Origin: an uncultured Chloroflexota bacterium
Lineage (GTDB): Bacteria > Chloroflexota > Limnocylindria > Limnocylindrales > CSP1-4
Reading direction: 5' to 3'
Assembly: GCA_903928275.1 (NCBI GenBank)
Contig: CAIYQJ010000306.1
Span: forward strand, 1-14,709
Length of the DNA stretch: 14,709 bases
Shown here: piece by piece, positions 13,218-14,709 of the stretch
Layout of the letters: the number at the start of each line of letters is the position of its first letter
Numbering within the stretch: position 1 is the first letter of the stretch
Translations under genes and position numbers: made by a program
The notes under the pieces: generated by a model
Databases searched by the model: none
What the model saw: only the letters and a program-made list of their open reading frames with translations
What the model was told of the DNA's origin: nothing

Positions 13218-14132
13218 ATGAAGGCACAGTCGATCCTCGAGACCATCGGTGGCACGCCCCACGTCCGCGTGAACCGCCTGTACGACCCGCGCGTCGAGGT
13301 CTGGGTGAAGCAGGAGCGCGTGAACCCGGGCGGGAGCATCAAGGACCGGATCGCTCTCGCGATGGTCGAGGATGCCGAACGCCGTGGGATCCTCACGGCC
13401 GACAGCGTCATCGTGGAGCCCACCTCGGGCAACACGGGGATCGGCCTCGCGCTCGTCGCGGCGGTGAAGGGCTACCGGCTCATCCTCGTGATGCCCGAGT
13501 CGATGTCGGTCGAGCGCCGCAAGCTCATGGCGGCGTACGGAGCCACGTTCGACCTCACGCCGCGCGAGCTCGGGATGAAGGGCGCCATCGCCCGCGCCCA
13601 GGAGATCGTCGCCGAGACGCCCGGCGCGTGGATGCCGATGCAGTTCGAGAACCCGGCGAATGTCGAGGTCCATCGGCGGACCACGGCGGAGGAGATCTTC
13701 GAGGACTTCCCCGACGGGCTCGACTACATCGTCACCGGCGTGGGGACCGGCGGCCACATCACCGGTGTCGCCGAGGTCCTCAAGGAGCGCTGGCCGAACC
13801 TGAAGGTCTACGCGGTCGAGCCCACGCTCTCGCCCGTCCTGTCGGGCGGCGCGCCGGGCCCGCACCCGATCCAGGGGATCGGTGCCGGGTTCATCCCCGG
13901 CGTCATGCGCACCGACCTGCTCGACGGGATCGTCGCGGTCGCGCCCGAGGATGCGATGGCCTACGCACGCCGCTCGGCGCGCGAGGAGGGCGTGCTCGTC
14001 GGCGTCTCGTCGGGCGCGTCGCTCGCCGCGGTGGCCCAGCTGCTGCCCGAGATCCCCGACGGCTCGAGGATCCTCGCGTTCAACTACGACACGGGCGAGC
14101 GCTACCTGTCGGTCGAGGCGCTCTTCGGGTAG
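13218..14132 (+). CDS. cysK: cysteine synthase (O-acetylserine sulfhydrylase)
   Basis: The 304-residue PLP enzyme joins O-acetylserine and sulfide to cysteine in the cytoplasm, using the product of the upstream CysE. It begins with ILETIGGTPHVRVNRL. The PLP lysine is Lys42 (NPGGSIKDRIA). The substrate loop TSGNTG spans 69-74, QFENPANVEVHRRTT is the conserved 140s segment, and the phosphate-binding GTGGHITG spans 176-183. GVSSGAS near residue 265 holds the serine facing the PLP ring. GGAGG lies 6 nt before ATG 13218. The length is normal for a CysK without the C-terminal CBS domains of cystathionine beta-synthase; CysK rather than CysM is favoured by context and by the match to the CysK pattern. 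It ends the operon, followed by a hairpin at 14177. Confidence 0.94.
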   Translation: MKAQSILETIGGTPHVRVNRLYDPRVEVWVKQERVNPGGSIKDRIALAMVEDAERRGILTADSVIVEPTSGNTGIGLALVAAVKGYRLILVMPESMSVERRKLMAAYGATFDLTPRELGMKGAIARAQEIVAETPGAWMPMQFENPANVEVHRRTTAEEIFEDFPDGLDYIVTGVGTGGHITGVAEVLKERWPNLKVYAVEPTLSPVLSGGAPGPHPIQGIGAGFIPGVMRTDLLDGIVAVAPEDAMAYARRSAREEGVLVGVSSGASLAAVAQLLPEIPDGSRILAFNYDTGERYLSVEALFG

Positions 14133-14176
14133 GCCTCGGTCGCGTCCTCGGCCGTCGGTCCGGGTGCCCGCGCGTC

Positions 14177-14204
14177 GGTCGCCGGCGGCATTCCGCCGGC
14201 GACC
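14177..14204. terminator. 12-bp perfect hairpin after cysK
   Basis: GGTCGCCGGCGG (14177-14188) pairs perfectly with CCGCCGGCGACC (14193-14204) around the loop CATT. It lies 44 bp after the cysK stop and before the tatA promoter region. No T-run follows, like the hairpin at 11478. Confidence 0.7.
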
Positions 14205-14222
14205 TGCCGCCGTGATCGGGTG

Positions 14223-14228
14223 TATCGT
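14223..14228 (+). promoter_or_regulatory. candidate -10 box of tatA
   Basis: TATCGT lies 42 nt before the GTG start and just after the cysK terminator hairpin. It resembles the TATCCT before the cysteine operon. No clear -35 was found. Confidence 0.35.
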
Positions 14229-14270
14229 CCACCGATCCCGGGCGTCCCGGGCGCACGACCGGAGTCCACC

Positions 14271-14603
14271 GTGGGCGCGATCTCGCCGCTCCACCTCATC
14301 ATCGTCCTGGTCATCGCCGTGCTCATCCTGGGTCCGGGCAAGCTCCCCGAGGTCGGCGCCGCACTCGGTGGCGCCATGAAGAGCATGCGCGATGCAATGG
14401 AGGGCAGGGACGCCACGGAGGGCGTCGCGGGTGCGACCGCCACCGCTACTGCCGCCGCGGCCCCCGCACTTCCGGCGGCCGCCCTGGCTCCGGCGCTGAT
14501 CGCGGCGCCCGTCACGGTCGCCGAGCCCGCCGCTGCCGTCCCGATCGCCGAGCCCGCCGCCGCCGTCCCGGACGCCCTCGCGGGCCCCGGCGCGGGCATC
14601 TGA
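14271..14603 (+). CDS. tatA: Sec-independent protein translocase subunit TatA
   Basis: The 110-residue protein has the TatA layout. One N-terminal membrane helix (about residues 4-20, SPLHLIIVLVIAVLILG) is followed by a GPGKLPEVG hinge, an amphipathic helix (about 26-44, LPEVGAALGGAMKSMRDAM) and a disordered Ala/Pro-rich tail. TatA oligomers form the pore through which folded twin-arginine proteins cross the cytoplasmic membrane. It starts with GTG, with GGAG 6 nt upstream. The open frame back to 14220 lies in the promoter region. The tail is about 60 residues of Ala/Pro/Val and contains a duplicated AEPAAAVP unit. No tatB or tatC is in the window. TatE or TatB-like function cannot be told apart by sequence alone, but TatA is most likely. 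Confidence 0.88.
   Translation: MGAISPLHLIIVLVIAVLILGPGKLPEVGAALGGAMKSMRDAMEGRDATEGVAGATATATAAAAPALPAAALAPALIAAPVTVAEPAAAVPIAEPAAAVPDALAGPGAGI
14520..14573 (+). repeat. two tandem 27-bp units in the tatA tail
   Basis: Two 27-bp units (14520-14546 and 14547-14573) differ by only one base in the first 24 positions. They encode AEPAAAVPI and AEPAAAVPD in the low-complexity C-terminal tail. This is a likely site of length change between strains. Confidence 0.8.
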
Positions 14604-14637
14604 CGGGCCGACCGCGACCCACGCCCGTCTGACGCGG

Positions 14638-14660
14638 GCCGTCACGGATCCCGTGGCGGC
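14638..14660. terminator. 10-bp hairpin after tatA
   Basis: GCCGTCACGG (14638-14647) pairs with CCGTGGCGGC (14651-14660) with one G-T wobble around the loop ATC. It lies 34 bp after the tatA stop and 27 bp before the next start codon. No T-run follows. Confidence 0.45.
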
Positions 14661-14687
14661 CGTTCACACCATCCCAGAGAGGTCAGC

Positions 14688-14709
14688 ATGATCGTACGCG
14701 TCCTGCGTC
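14688..14709 (+). CDS. start of an unidentified gene (cut by window edge)
   Basis: ATG at 14688 is preceded by GAGAGG with 5 nt spacing. Seven codons are visible (MIVRVLR) before the window ends. This is too little to name a product, though the ribosome site and its place after a hairpin support a real start. Confidence 0.5.

Noticed and set aside
1..14709. CRISPR arrays, tRNA or rRNA genes, transposons or phage genes
   Set aside because: No regularly spaced repeats, cloverleaf sequences, rRNA motifs, transposase or integrase motifs were seen. The only tandem repeats are short in-frame units in two genes.

Overview
The window is very GC-rich DNA (about 70% by eye) with dense, short-spaced bacterial genes, many GTG starts and TAnnnT-type -10 boxes. 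The gene mix fits a high-GC free-living bacterium with a cytoplasmic membrane and no phage or transposon content: DUF4395, DUF5666, META lipoprotein, GH36 alpha-galactosidase, EpsC-type serine acetyltransferase and TatA. Chloroflexota (Limnocylindria-like) or Actinomycetota are the best guesses. This is an inference from gene content, since no rRNA or tRNA is present.

Layout. (1) Positions 1-430, minus: a membrane protein with PLDc_N and SHOCT-like parts, cut by the window edge. (2) 791-2082, plus: a LuxR-type regulator whose receiver domain has lost its phosphorylation residues, then a small conserved protein of unknown function. (3) 2115-6285, minus: a GH36 alpha-galactosidase, a PhzF-family isomerase and glutamate formimidoyltransferase, probably one transcription unit with a possible extra leaderless start at the PhzF gene. 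(4) 6436-6900, plus: a META-domain lipoprotein diverging from the galactosidase. (5) 7046-11512, plus: an OmpR-type response regulator overlapping its histidine kinase, then a membrane-anchored HtrA-like protease and a DUF5666 membrane protein, ending in a perfect 16-bp hairpin. (6) 11607-14204, plus: a cysteine-rich 30-codon leader ORF, a DUF4395 membrane protein, cysE and cysK, ending in a 12-bp hairpin. (7) 14271-14603, plus: tatA, then the first codons of another gene at the right edge.

Two signals go beyond ordinary annotation. First, an 11-bp-period direct repeat, TTCAG-N6-TTCAG, occurs three times in the window. It lies upstream of the response regulator, the protease and the DUF5666 gene, each time about 10 nt before a candidate -10. 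This is the geometry of OmpR/PhoB-type activator sites, so the two-component system probably controls itself and both following genes as a small envelope regulon. Second, the cysteine-synthesis operon is preceded by a leader ORF with a Cys-Met-Cys run placed directly against a hairpin. That hairpin competes with a longer stem, whose other arm can also pair with the Shine-Dalgarno of the first gene. It looks like a cysteine-responsive attenuator, although the pairings were found by eye in GC-rich DNA and need computation.

How the genes work together: cysE and cysK encode the two steps from serine to cysteine. The CysE C-terminus ends in isoleucine, as expected if it docks into CysK. The kinase/regulator pair, protease and DUF5666 protein look like an envelope-stress or surface module. 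The galactosidase, PhzF and formimidoyltransferase genes suggest scavenging of galactosides and histidine breakdown, but no partner hut or sugar-transport genes lie in the window.
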